Below are positions 1 to 9,125 of a stretch of 19,456 nt of DNA, piece by piece; position 1 is the first letter of the stretch, and each line of letters starts with the position of its first letter. The stretch lies in assembly GCA_964654815.1 (NCBI GenBank), contig CAZZLH010000024.1, positions 1-19,456 on the forward strand. The letters run 5' to 3'. The position numbers were made by a program, and so were the translations under genes. The notes under the pieces were generated by a model. The model did no database searches and was not told the DNA's origin. It saw nothing but the letters and a program-made list of their open reading frames with translations. Origin of the DNA: ZLKRG08 sp964654815 (GTDB taxonomy: Bacteria; Actinomycetota; Actinomycetes; Nanopelagicales; Nanopelagicaceae).

Positions 1-3
1 CAG

Positions 4-1170
4 TTAGCGTGAAGATAGCGCTAGCGCAGAGTTAAAGGCCTCAACTACCTCTTCTTTGCTCCATGGCTTTGGAGCTTGAGTGATGAAGAAGTCCTTGAGT
101 GCGATGTCGGCAAGCTCATCAATATCTTTCGCTTCAAATCCCAAACTCGAAAGTACTGGGAAATTTAGCTCCTTCAAGATCTGACGGACCTTATTGACGC
201 AACGCGAACCATCTTTGCTGCCATCTTGCGGCACTCCCATTGCATCAGCGATGCGCTCCATCTTCTCTGGAACCACGCGGGCTTCGCGAGTTAAGGTCTC
301 TACTAAAACCAATCCAATAGTTAAACCATGTGGGACATGCTTAAGCCCACCAATTGCTTGTCCAAGTGAGTGCTCGGCGGTGCAATCTGAAATGTTCATG
401 GTCAAACCAGCCATCATCGATCCCGCAGACATATTTGCTCGAGCCAATTTATCGTTGCCATCTTTGTAAGCTGCAACTAGCGCAGGTGTCATCATGCGCA
501 CTGCTTCGTAACCAATCGCATCACCAATCGGAGTTGAGCATTTGGCGATGATTCCTGCAATTGCTTGAGCCAGCGCATCAATTCCGGTGTTAGCGGTCAT
601 TGATGGTGGCATCGAGTAGGTAAGTACGGGATCAACTAGTGCAACTTGCGCGCGGAGATTGCCATTTGCGATACCAGCTTTACGACCTGCATCTGGATCT
701 GAGATGACTGAACCACCAGAAACTTCTGAGCCGGTACCGGCAGAGGTAGGTAGCGCAATTAGCGGAATAGTTGGGGCGGGATACACCGGCGCCTTTGATT
801 GGAATTCACGGAAGGTGCAATTTAATTGTGCGCATAAACGTGCTGCCTTCGCAGTATCGATTACTGATCCGCCACCAAGTGCCACAACCGAATCGCAACC
901 AGCTGCTTTAAGCGCAGCAATCGCATCATCGACCATTTGAATTGTGGGCTCGCCAGCAGGTTTCTCAAATAGAGTAACTGAAGTAGCAGCCTGTAATTTC
1001 TTGATCAAAGCTGCAGCGGCAGGGTTGAATTTCTCAATTCCCTCATCAACCATCAAGAAGACCTTCTTGCTATCTACCTCTTTGATTACCTCAGGCAGAG
1101 TCTCAGAGATACCTTCACCGAAACGTATCTTTACCGGAAGATGATTATTAAATGCGCCGAACTTTTCCAT
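4..1170 (-). CDS. Iron-containing (group III) alcohol dehydrogenase family protein
   Basis: NAD(P)-dependent dehydrogenase of the iron-type ADH fold, probably cytosolic; the substrate cannot be told. Numbering uses the longer form starting at 1182 (392 aa). Visible motifs are GGGSVIDTAK (103-112, dinucleotide binding), TSAGTGSE (146-153) and DPVLTYSMPP (184-193). The family's four metal ligands align with D202, position 206, H271 and H285. Position 206 is Gln (TGIDALAQAI) where the family has His, so metal binding or activity may be altered. I prefer the ATG at 1170 because GGAGA lies 5 nt before it; the ATG at 1182, four codons upstream, has no Shine-Dalgarno. The gene lies 40 bp (52 bp with the preferred start) downstream of the amidotransferase on the same strand, so the two are probably co-transcribed. 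Length is normal for the family. Confident of the family, not of the substrate. Confidence 0.88.
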   Translation of the reverse strand: MEKFGAFNNHLPVKIRFGEGISETLPEVIKEVDSKKVFLMVDEGIEKFNPAAAALIKKLQAATSVTLFEKPAGEPTIQMVDDAIAALKAAGCDSVVALGGGSVIDTAKAARLCAQLNCTFREFQSKAPVYPAPTIPLIALPTSAGTGSEVSGGSVISDPDAGRKAGIANGNLRAQVALVDPVLTYSMPPSMTANTGIDALAQAIAGIIAKCSTPIGDAIGYEAVRMMTPALVAAYKDGNDKLARANMSAGSMMAGLTMNISDCTAEHSLGQAIGGLKHVPHGLTIGLVLVETLTREARVVPEKMERIADAMGVPQDGSKDGSRCVNKVRQILKELNFPVLSSLGFEAKDIDELADIALKDFFITQAPKPWSKEEVVEAFNSALALSSR

Positions 1171-1222
1171 AGCTGTCTCCATGAATTGAGCCTATCTAAA
1201 TTAGTAGATTAATTTAAGGGTT

Positions 1223-1981
1223 TTATTTGAGAGTTTTATCTAAGGTTGGTGTCACTGGTTTGATTGCACTAGTTGCGATGTGGTCTAAGAAATAATCTAC
1301 AAGCGCTTGAGCCCTGGCATTGGCACCGGCCTCTTCGGCCTTGGTCTGCTGGCGCAGGATCTCTACATTCAAACCTTCACCTTCGATCTCTTCTGGCCCA
1401 CCATCCATCTCAAGCCAGCAATCTAAAACTTCCAAATCTATTTCGGGATGAAATTGCAGAGCTAATGTGCGCCCCATAACAAAGGCCTGTGATGCAATAG
1501 GGGTGCGCGCTAATTCGGTTGCACCTGATGGAACTTGAAAACGATCCCAGTGATATTGAAACCATGGGCCATTTGGAATTATCTCTGGGTAATCGCTCAT
1601 CACATAATGCCAACCAATCTCGCTGCGCGGTGCGCGAGCTACCGATCCGCCCAATGCACGCGCCATTAATTGTCCGCCAAAACAAACCCCAAAAATGGGC
1701 TGACCTGCATTATGCGATTCGGTAATTAACTCCAACTCAGGGAGCAACCAATTTCCGATTCGTTCATCTTCCCAAACTCCCCAAGGTGAACCCATCGGAA
1801 CAATCACGTCGTATTTGCTGAAATCAGGCCACTCCACGTGAACATTGGGGGTCTCGAAATTCTCCGCAGTTACAACGGGAAAGCGGATGACTTCAAAACC
1901 GCGGTTTTCGAATGCGCGCCAAAGCGGACCACTTAAGGTCACATGGTCATGTTCGATAAATAGCGCAGTTCGCTTAGACAC
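1223..1981 (-). CDS. Class I glutamine amidotransferase-like protein
   Basis: Single-domain class I (triad) glutamine amidotransferase, 252 aa, resembling the stand-alone GMP-synthase-like GATase proteins. The nucleophile elbow is GVCFGGQ with C100; the His/Glu of the triad are H178 and E180 in LQFHPEID. The N-terminal half has the oxyanion-type segment VPMGSPWGVW (61-70). There is no fused synthetase domain and no synthetase partner next to it, so the ammonia acceptor is unknown; such proteins may hydrolyse small gamma-glutamyl compounds. The last 50 residues form a charged helical tail. The start codon is GTG at 1981; it follows TAGACT by exactly 6 nt and has no Shine-Dalgarno, which fits a leaderless mRNA. 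It is the first gene of a likely two-gene operon with the alcohol dehydrogenase and is divergent from adnA. Confidence 0.85.
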   Translation of the reverse strand: MSKRTALFIEHDHVTLSGPLWRAFENRGFEVIRFPVVTAENFETPNVHVEWPDFSKYDVIVPMGSPWGVWEDERIGNWLLPELELITESHNAGQPIFGVCFGGQLMARALGGSVARAPRSEIGWHYVMSDYPEIIPNGPWFQYHWDRFQVPSGATELARTPIASQAFVMGRTLALQFHPEIDLEVLDCWLEMDGGPEEIEGEGLNVEILRQQTKAEEAGANARAQALVDYFLDHIATSAIKPVTPTLDKTLK

Positions 1982-2038
1982 CCGCGCAGTCTAGTCAATA
2001 CATTTGATTTGTCCCCGGTCTCGGGTTAGATAGCGTCT
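1982..2038. promoter_or_regulatory. Divergent leaderless promoter region (amidotransferase / adnA)
   Basis: The whole 57-bp gap serves two divergent genes. On the plus strand, TTGATT (2004-2009), a 17-bp spacer and TAGATA (2027-2032) are followed by 6 nt and then the adnA ATG at 2039, placing the expected transcription start on the A of the start codon. On the minus strand, TAGACT (1993 down to 1988) is followed by 6 nt and the GTG at 1981; its -35 is not recognisable. Neither gene has a Shine-Dalgarno. The two promoters share the same 30-odd bases. Promoter calls are by eye. Confidence 0.6.
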
Positions 2039-5000
2039 ATGGCTGCGGCAGAATCCAAATTACAACTCAAGCGCCGCCCCTTACCTGCCACATTAGATAG
2101 CGCATTATTTTCAGAGCAACAGCGGGCAGCGATCCAACATCGCGGCAAACCGTTGGTATTAAAGGGTGGCCCCGGCTCTGGCAAGACCACGGTAATTGTC
2201 GAAGCGGCAATCTCTCGAATCAATGAGGGACAAGATCCCAATTCGATTTTAATTCTCACCTATGGCCGCGAACGCGCCTCCGAACTTCGTGATGCCATTG
2301 CACTTCGCACTACAAAGACCATGCTCGAACCATTGGCTCGCACCTTTCACGCACTTGCCTTTTCGATTTTAAAAGCTGCTGGCAAGAATCCGATTCTCTT
2401 ATCTGGCCCCGAACAAGAGGGTTGGATTCGCCAATTGATTGATGGCGTGCAATGGCCAGATGCCTTAAAACCTGCGCTACATACTCGTGGCTTTGTGCGC
2501 GAACTTCGCGACTTGATGTTGCGCGCCACCGAACGTGGTTGGAGCGAGGCCGACTTAGCAAAACATGGCAAAGAGTTGGGTGAGGAGTTCTGGGTCGCAG
2601 CCAGCAATTTTTGGAGCAGCTATACCGGCACTTTGGTATTCGCTGATGCAGACCATGGCGAACCTAAAGAGCGATTGGATTCGGCGCAATTAGTTTGGCG
2701 CGCGGCAAATGTAGTAAAGAAAGAACCCCAAAAGTTTTTTAAGACCGAGATCAAAACTATTCTGATTGATGATTTTCAAGAAAGTGACTTAGCCCAACGC
2801 GCGCTACTTGCTAATTTGGCAGTTGATGATCTGGTGATTGCAGTCGATCCATATTCGACGGTCGGCCGATTCCGGGGCGCAGATCCTGATGGTCTAACGA
2901 CGGCGTTAGATCTCTATCTAACTAGAGGCAGTGAGATATTTCTGGGCGAGAATTTCCGCTCTAGCGCAAAGGTTCACCAATTCATCCAAATCGTGGCGGG
3001 AGAGTTTCCGATTCCGCCAACCACCCAGATTTCAAAGGTCACCACAACAGGCGCAGTTGTCGCCGAACGATTTATCGATGGCGCCAATGAGGCAGCATTT
3101 ATCGCCGATAAATTACAACGGGCGCATCTACAGCAGCATCTAAAGTGGTCTGAGATGGCAGTGATCTTTAGATCGCCTGCACAAAGTTCTTTGGTTCGTA
3201 GCGCTCTTATGCGCTCTGGTATTCCCGTAGCAGGCGAACTCCAAGTCCTATCCCAAAACGCATCGATACTTCCTTTCCTCTTGCTCGCCGAAAGTGCGAT
3301 CACTGGCAAGGTAGATATGAATAGCGCAGAGCAACTTCTGCTTGCAGAATTTGCGGGAGCCGATTCCATTTCAATGCGGCGCATCAGACGTGAATTGGTA
3401 GCGAAGTACTCCTCCGAAACTGGCCTAACTGGCTCTGAATTAATATGCAAAGCGATTACCGATGGCGGTTACGAAATTTCTGGTGGCGATGCGCTGATTC
3501 GATTAAATGAATTATTCGAAATCGCCCAACGGGTGGCAAAGCGCAAGAGCTCCCAACCGGAGGATCTGCTCTGGGCAATCTGGAGCAATGCAAAGACGGT
3601 TGATAATGAATTGATCTCTGAATCCTGGCGAAAGCGCGCCTTAAAAGGTGGCATCCGCGGCGCTAATGCAGATCGCGATTTGGATGCGATGCTTCAATTA
3701 TTTGAATCGGCCAGACGTTTCGGTCAGCGCTTTAGATATGCCGACCTGACCGAGTTCTTCAAAGATATCCGTAAATCCGAAATCGCTGGTGATGTGATCA
3801 CCGCAAAGGGAGCAAGACCAGATGTAGTCGAATTATTGACGCCATTTTCGGCAAAGGGCCGAGAGTGGAAGTTGGTTGTGGTCGCCGGCGTGCAAGAGGG
3901 AATCTGGCCTAACTTAAAGGTGCGTGGATCTTTACTTGGCTCAGAACGATTAGCTGAACGCGATCGTAATCCTGATGCTGCAGCGGTAGCACTAGAGGTG
4001 ATCGCCAAGAACGCGGTCGCACAAGACGAATTACGCCTCTTTTATGCCTCGCTCTCTCGCGCTAGCCAAGAGTTAGTGATTACTGCAATTGATCGCGAAG
4101 AGGATCAACCTTCAAGCTACTTCGATTGGGCTTATGAATTTGCGCACCCAGATAACAGCCAATCAGGCAGCAAACACTTCAAAATAGAGAACCAATTAAG
4201 TAGCGCAAATGTGATCTCCAAGTTGCGTCGCCAACTTCTAGAGACGGGCTCGAAAGATGCTGCCGCAACTTTGAAATCATTGGCCGAAGCCGGTGTGCCC
4301 GGCGCTGATCCAGATAGTTGGTTTGGTATCAAACCGATTTCTTCTACCGAAGCTGCAATACCTGCAGATAAGCCGGTGCGAGTGGCACCAAGCGGTGTGG
4401 AGAAATTTGACGATTGCGAACTCCGTTGGTTCCTAGAGGCGCATGGTGGTCAGGATGGAAATACCACCGCTCAAATGATTGGCGTGGTGATCCATAAATT
4501 TGCCGAGTTAGCAGAGAAGAGCGATGCCACCTTTGAGTCACAACTTGAATTACTAAGGGCCAATTGGAAATTGGTTGATCCCGAGACCGGATGGATGTCG
4601 CGAACTTCTCTGGGTCGGGCGACTTTGATGTTGGAGCGTTTCTATAAGTATCGCGCCTCCATGGTCGGAAAGAGAGATTTTAAAGATTCTGAAGTTACCT
4701 ATGAATTTACGATAGGTAGAGCGCAGATCAAATGCAGCATAGATCGCATCGAGACCACCATGGAGGGCAAGTTGTATGTGGTCGATTTTAAGACCGGAAA
4801 GTATGCGCTCTCCAAAGAAGAGGCGAAGACCGATGCGCAGATGCAGATTTATCAGTATGCAGTCGGTGAAGATAGCGCTGGCGCCTCATTGGTCTATTTG
4901 GATTCAGATTTAAAGGGCAACAAGACCCGAGATCAATTGCCAATTGATCGCGCTGAAGTTGCCAAGCGCATCGAGCAGACTGCAGTAAAGATGGGCGGCG

Positions 5001-5095
5001 CTACATTTATCGCGACTATCAATGATAAATGTCAGTATTGCAGCGTAATCGCTTCCTGCCCACTGCAAGCAGAGGGGCGTGATATCTATGGCTGA
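2039..5095 (+). CDS. adnA: AdnA-like subunit: UvrD-family helicase with C-terminal PD-(D/E)XK nuclease
   Basis: First subunit of an AdnAB-type motor-nuclease that resects DNA double-strand breaks. 1018 aa. Helicase motifs: Walker A GGPGSGKT (43-50); a weakened Walker B LIDDFQESD (242-250), Asp in place of the usual catalytic Glu; degenerate motif III VDPYSTVGRFRGA with no GDxxQ glutamine; GENFRSS (303-309); motif V around 601-624; motif VI LRLFYASLSRA (665-675). The nuclease domain (about 780-1018) has H819, D902, VVDFKTGK (D916, K918) and QMQIYQY (Q934, Y938). C793 with C998, C1001 and C1007 resembles the four-Cys iron-sulfur site of AddB-type nucleases. Position (first, directly before the more canonical motor) and the decayed ATPase motifs match mycobacterial AdnA. 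The ATG fits a leaderless start. It overlaps the next gene by 8 nt. Confidence 0.88.
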   Translation: MAAAESKLQLKRRPLPATLDSALFSEQQRAAIQHRGKPLVLKGGPGSGKTTVIVEAAISRINEGQDPNSILILTYGRERASELRDAIALRTTKTMLEPLARTFHALAFSILKAAGKNPILLSGPEQEGWIRQLIDGVQWPDALKPALHTRGFVRELRDLMLRATERGWSEADLAKHGKELGEEFWVAASNFWSSYTGTLVFADADHGEPKERLDSAQLVWRAANVVKKEPQKFFKTEIKTILIDDFQESDLAQRALLANLAVDDLVIAVDPYSTVGRFRGADPDGLTTALDLYLTRGSEIFLGENFRSSAKVHQFIQIVAGEFPIPPTTQISKVTTTGAVVAERFIDGANEAAFIADKLQRAHLQQHLKWSEMAVIFRSPAQSSLVRSALMRSGIPVAGELQVLSQNASILPFLLLAESAITGKVDMNSAEQLLLAEFAGADSISMRRIRRELVAKYSSETGLTGSELICKAITDGGYEISGGDALIRLNELFEIAQRVAKRKSSQPEDLLWAIWSNAKTVDNELISESWRKRALKGGIRGANADRDLDAMLQLFESARRFGQRFRYADLTEFFKDIRKSEIAGDVITAKGARPDVVELLTPFSAKGREWKLVVVAGVQEGIWPNLKVRGSLLGSERLAERDRNPDAAAVALEVIAKNAVAQDELRLFYASLSRASQELVITAIDREEDQPSSYFDWAYEFAHPDNSQSGSKHFKIENQLSSANVISKLRRQLLETGSKDAAATLKSLAEAGVPGADPDSWFGIKPISSTEAAIPADKPVRVAPSGVEKFDDCELRWFLEAHGGQDGNTTAQMIGVVIHKFAELAEKSDATFESQLELLRANWKLVDPETGWMSRTSLGRATLMLERFYKYRASMVGKRDFKDSEVTYEFTIGRAQIKCSIDRIETTMEGKLYVVDFKTGKYALSKEEAKTDAQMQIYQYAVGEDSAGASLVYLDSDLKGNKTRDQLPIDRAEVAKRIEQTAVKMGGATFIATINDKCQYCSVIASCPLQAEGRDIYG

Positions 5096-8000
5096 GCCGA
5101 TGGAATGTAGCCACCTCGATTGTAAAGAAGATCCAATAAATAAAGTCACCGTCGCTATGGTCGCCAAAGTAACTGGCAAGAAACCAACTTGCGAACAGAA
5201 GCGGATAATCAAAGCGCCACTCGAACCTGCAGTGGTGGTAGCTGGCGCCGGATCGGGAAAGACCGAGACTATGGCTACTCGCGTGCTCTGGTTGGTCGCT
5301 AATAATCATGCAAAACCAGAGGAGATCCTAGGTTTAACCTTTACTCGCAAAGCAGCGGCGGAGTTAAAGAAACGTATCAAGAATAGATTGAAACAACTTC
5401 GGGCCGAAGGTTATTTGCCGCCAGGTGTCTCCATCGAAGTACCGGTGATGACCTACCACTCTTATGCCGGAAATATCCTGCGCGAATATGGTCTTCGGCT
5501 TGGCATTGATACAGATTCAGAATTAATCGGCGAAGCGATTGCTTGGCAACAAGCTGCCAAAGTATTACGTACTTGGGATGATCAAGATTTTACCTATGAG
5601 GGCGCATTCAAAACTTTGGTGGCTGATTTACTTGGCTTTACCAAGAGCGCGATGGAACATGGCATTAAGAGTTCAGATGTAATCACCGAGACCCAGAAAG
5701 TCCTTGAGCGCATCAAGGATCTGCCTTCAGATAAAGAGGTAGATAAGGTGCGCGTAGTGCTCAATCAGCGCCTAAAACTGCTTGAGATATCTGAGAGATT
5801 GCGCGAAACTAGAATCGCAACTGGCCAATTAACTTTTGATGATCAGATGTATTACGCGGCAAAGATCGCCACTGAGATCGAGAAAGTCTCCGAACTGGAG
5901 CGAGCTAAATATCGAGTGGTCTTACTCGATGAATATCAAGATACCTCTCAGAGCCAAGTGCGGATGCTCTCATCGCTCTTTGGTAATGGCCATCCGGTAA
6001 TGGCGGTAGGTGACCCATATCAGGCAATTTATGGTTGGCGTGGGGCGGCAATCGGAACCATCAAGCATTTTGCGCAGGATTTTCCAATCACAGCTAGTCC
6101 AAAGAGGGATGAAAAAACCGATAAAAATACGGAAGAAATTGGCGGCCTAAGGCGCCCAATCGAATTTAAATTACCAATGTCATTTCGCAATGATTTAAAG
6201 ATTCTAGAAGTCGCCAATCAGATTGGCGAAAAAGTTGGTAATCAAATTGGCCTGGTGGCAGATGAGTTGGTGCCACGCGAAGATTGTGGTCCAGGTGAAG
6301 TCAAGTTAGATGTATATGAAAATGTTGAATTAGAAGCGATTGGTATTGCAGATCGCCTCTCCGAAATCTGGCAGCACAAGAAGTCAGATGAGACGATCGC
6401 AGTTCTGGTACGAAACCGCAAACAAATTCCGGAGATCGAAAAGGCGCTAAGAGCAATTGATCTTCCAGTCGAGGTTTTAGGAATCGGCGGTTTGATGCAA
6501 GTCCCTGAAGTAACCGATGTATTTACGATGTTGAAATTGTTGGTGGATGCGCAGGCCGGATCAGCGCTAATGCGCCACCTAACAAGTCCGCGTCTAGCAA
6601 TTGGCGTGCAAGATATCGCAGCTTTAGGTAGATACAAACGTACTCGTGATGCACAAGCTTCAAAACAAGAGGGTTCACGTAATCTGGTCGCCCAATTGAC
6701 TACTGAAGTACTTGAGAGTGCAGAGGCAGATGATGGCGCTTCAGGTTCGCTAATTGAGGCGCTCGATGAGATTGAGCGCGCGGATCGCAGCCAATTCTCC
6801 GAAGTCGGATATCGACGGCTCTTGGAATTCGCCAAGGAGCTACGGAGATTACGTAGCCGGGCAAATGCATCATTGATTGATTTAATTTTTGAGATTGAAG
6901 AGTCGCTTGGTCTAAATGTTGAACTTTTGGTTCGTGATGGTGGTGCAAATGGTCGCAGACACCTTGATCGATTCAATGAGGAGGCAGCCAAGTTCTCAGC
7001 CAATAATGGCTCTATCGTGGATTTTGTTAGATGGTTAGAGGCTACGGTTGATTACGAGCGCGGTCTCGAATCTGGCGCACCGGATGTGCGTAGCGACGTT
7101 ATCCAATTACTAACCATCCACATGTCCAAAGGCGCAGAGTGGGATCACGTGGTCATCCCTGGCATCGTCGATAAGCAATTCCCCAAGCAGTACCGCCAGC
7201 GCACAATCTCGTGGCTTCATAACGAAGCAGAGATCCCATTTGGTCTACGTGGCGATGGCAATGAATTCCCAACGCTAGATCTATCAAAGATAGGTGCTCC
7301 CGATAGCGCGGAGCTCGAATTTAAATCATTTAAGGATCGCTGCGCCGAATTTCGTGAAGAAGAGGAGTGGCGCCTTGCCTATGTCGCGGTCACTAGAGCG
7401 AAGCAATCACTGCATTGCACCATGTCATTCTGGGACGATCGAGTGAATATTGACCAAGCCAGCGAACTCTTTAAATTAATCGCTAAGGAATTAGGAATTG
7501 AATCAGTTGCAGAGCTTGGTATTGATATGAATCAGGTGCCTACTGAGAATCCGCTACTTGGTAGGGAATCCAGCGCAGTTTGGCCAATTACTAATTCTCG
7601 ATTAGCTAAGTTGCAAGAAGCGGCCGATATCTACCACTCTGTATCTGCAAAGGTAAACGATGGTGATGCGGAATTGTTAATCAAACAATTAAATGATCGA
7701 CGTACCAACTCCGAAGTGCTTTTGCCACCTAGGCTCTCGGTCTCAACTCTAATAGCGCTACGTGATGATCCAGATGCGTTAGCTCAGGCAATTCGTAGGC
7801 CAATGCCATTCTGGCAGGATCAATTTGCTCGCCGCGGAACCGATTTCCATAATTGGGTGGAGCAGTATCTAAAAGCCAGAGCGATCTATAACGATGAAGA
7901 TCTGGATTATGCCGATCCAATCGAGGAAGATGGCAAGTTAGAGGATTTAAAGAAGAAGTGGCTTTCAAGTCATTGGGCAGATCGCGAGCCATACGAATTA

Positions 8001-8291
8001 GAAGTTCCATTCGAAACCGTTCTGGCAGGGGTCTTAATTCGCGGCCGAATAGATGCGGTTTATCAGAGCGAAGATGGCTTTGAAGTTGTGGATTGGAAAA
8101 CCGGATCTAAGAAATTAGGCGAGTCAGCTGCAATTCAATTGGCAATGTATCGCCTGGCTTGGGCGAAGATTTCGGGAGTTCCGGTAGAGAAAGTAAGCGC
8201 GGTCTTCCATTACGTACCGACTTCCGTCGATGACCGCCGAAGCGATCTGCTCACCGAAGCGGAGTTAGTGGCGCTACTAGAAAAGCACTAG
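5088..8291 (+). CDS. adnB: AdnB-like subunit: UvrD-family helicase with C-terminal PD-(D/E)XK nuclease
   Basis: Second, lead-motor subunit of the AdnAB helicase-nuclease. 1067 aa from the ATG at 5088, chosen because AGAGGGG (5071-5077) lies 10 nt upstream; a GTG at 5079 in the same frame lies too close to that site. All SF1A motifs look intact: Walker A AGAGSGKT (52-59), TFTRKAA (about 84-90), DEYQD (281-285), AVGDPYQAIYGWRGA (306-320), MSFRND, LTIHMSKGAEWDHV (motif V, about 675-688) and LAYVAVTRAK (motif VI). The nuclease domain at the C-terminus has H921, D989 (GRIDAV), VVDWKTG (D1002, K1004) and QLAMYR (Q1017, Y1021). It has no iron-sulfur cysteines, unlike its partner. It overlaps adnA by 8 nt, so equal-dose translation-coupled synthesis is likely. 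A 12-bp gap leads to nudC; the ion-channel gene I recall at this place in M. tuberculosis is absent. Confidence 0.9.
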   Translation: MAEPMECSHLDCKEDPINKVTVAMVAKVTGKKPTCEQKRIIKAPLEPAVVVAGAGSGKTETMATRVLWLVANNHAKPEEILGLTFTRKAAAELKKRIKNRLKQLRAEGYLPPGVSIEVPVMTYHSYAGNILREYGLRLGIDTDSELIGEAIAWQQAAKVLRTWDDQDFTYEGAFKTLVADLLGFTKSAMEHGIKSSDVITETQKVLERIKDLPSDKEVDKVRVVLNQRLKLLEISERLRETRIATGQLTFDDQMYYAAKIATEIEKVSELERAKYRVVLLDEYQDTSQSQVRMLSSLFGNGHPVMAVGDPYQAIYGWRGAAIGTIKHFAQDFPITASPKRDEKTDKNTEEIGGLRRPIEFKLPMSFRNDLKILEVANQIGEKVGNQIGLVADELVPREDCGPGEVKLDVYENVELEAIGIADRLSEIWQHKKSDETIAVLVRNRKQIPEIEKALRAIDLPVEVLGIGGLMQVPEVTDVFTMLKLLVDAQAGSALMRHLTSPRLAIGVQDIAALGRYKRTRDAQASKQEGSRNLVAQLTTEVLESAEADDGASGSLIEALDEIERADRSQFSEVGYRRLLEFAKELRRLRSRANASLIDLIFEIEESLGLNVELLVRDGGANGRRHLDRFNEEAAKFSANNGSIVDFVRWLEATVDYERGLESGAPDVRSDVIQLLTIHMSKGAEWDHVVIPGIVDKQFPKQYRQRTISWLHNEAEIPFGLRGDGNEFPTLDLSKIGAPDSAELEFKSFKDRCAEFREEEEWRLAYVAVTRAKQSLHCTMSFWDDRVNIDQASELFKLIAKELGIESVAELGIDMNQVPTENPLLGRESSAVWPITNSRLAKLQEAADIYHSVSAKVNDGDAELLIKQLNDRRTNSEVLLPPRLSVSTLIALRDDPDALAQAIRRPMPFWQDQFARRGTDFHNWVEQYLKARAIYNDEDLDYADPIEEDGKLEDLKKKWLSSHWADREPYELEVPFETVLAGVLIRGRIDAVYQSEDGFEVVDWKTGSKKLGESAAIQLAMYRLAWAKISGVPVEKVSAVFHYVPTSVDDRRSDLLTEAELVALLEKH

Positions 8292-8303
8292 TCTGCACTT
8301 CTT

Positions 8304-9125
8304 ATGAATCGCGCCGGAAGAGAGCAGGCCCAAGCGCTTTGGGGCAAAGCCCAGGTTTTTCAGGTCTGGCAGGGGCAACTCTTGGCCCATGACGGCGTAC
8401 TGAGCGTTAAGTCGGCCTCAGATTTTGTTGAAGCTGAGATTGAGCAGCTCACCAAGATTTATTTGGGTGAGAGTGCGGGAGAACATTACTTCGCACTGCA
8501 TAAGGAATTTGCACCCGATGATGGCCAGAACCTTCGTGAATTATTCAGTCAGATTCCAAGAGAACAACTTGAGCCAGTCGTAACTGCCTTGGCGCTAGTT
8601 AATTGGCATGAGTCTCATCCCAAATGTTCAAGATGTGGCATTGATACCAAAGTGGTCTCTAACGGTTGGGTGCGCCAATGCCCTGTAGATGGTTCGCAAC
8701 ATTTTCCACGTACTGATCCGGCAATCATTGTCGCGGTGCAAGATAGAAATGGTCGAATCTGTCTGGGTCGACAAGAGAGCTGGCCGGAGGGTCGATATTC
8801 GAATTTTGCGGGCTTTGTAGAGCCAGGTGAAACTTTGGAGGCAGCGGTAATTCGTGAAGTTGAAGAGGAGAGTGGACTAAAGGTCAGCGATATTAAATAT
8901 CTGCTCTCTCAACCATGGCCATTTCCAAATTCAATTATGTTGGCATTTGAGGCATTTACCGATAATCCTGAAGCCGCCAAACCAGATGGTATCGAGATCG
9001 TAGATCTGAAATGGTTTAGCAAAGCTGAGCTTGAGTCAGCGGTAAAAAGTGGTGAGATAAAACTTCCACCGAAAAGCACCGTCTCAGGGCGGATGATTGC
9101 AGGCTGGTTAAATGGCCAACGTTGA
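8304..9125 (+). CDS. nudC: NudC-type Nudix hydrolase (NADH pyrophosphatase family)
   Basis: 273 aa. The family hydrolyses NAD(H) to nicotinamide mononucleotide and AMP and can remove NAD caps from RNA. The N-terminal domain is divergent. A zinc-ribbon-like segment follows with C108, C111 and C126; the fourth Cys of the classical CxxC-CxxC pair is missing (CPVDGSQHFPR), and H133 could replace it. The Nudix box is complete at 170-192 (G170, E176, R184, E185, E188, E189, G191). The specificity motif SQPWPFPNS (202-210) marks the NudC subfamily rather than a general Nudix protein. No clear Shine-Dalgarno precedes the ATG. The gene starts 12 nt after adnB and overlaps uvrD2 by 14 nt, matching the nudC-uvrD2 adjacency recalled from mycobacteria. 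Confidence 0.93.
   Translation: MNRAGREQAQALWGKAQVFQVWQGQLLAHDGVLSVKSASDFVEAEIEQLTKIYLGESAGEHYFALHKEFAPDDGQNLRELFSQIPREQLEPVVTALALVNWHESHPKCSRCGIDTKVVSNGWVRQCPVDGSQHFPRTDPAIIVAVQDRNGRICLGRQESWPEGRYSNFAGFVEPGETLEAAVIREVEEESGLKVSDIKYLLSQPWPFPNSIMLAFEAFTDNPEAAKPDGIEIVDLKWFSKAELESAVKSGEIKLPPKSTVSGRMIAGWLNGQR

Noticed and set aside
2974..3450. 158-codon minus-strand ORF inside adnA
   Set aside because: Antisense to the helicase; composition and lack of motifs mark it as a shadow.
6242..7003. 253-codon minus-strand ORF inside adnB
   Set aside because: It is antisense to conserved helicase coding sequence, with Ser/Arg-rich composition typical of a shadow frame and no ribosome-binding site.
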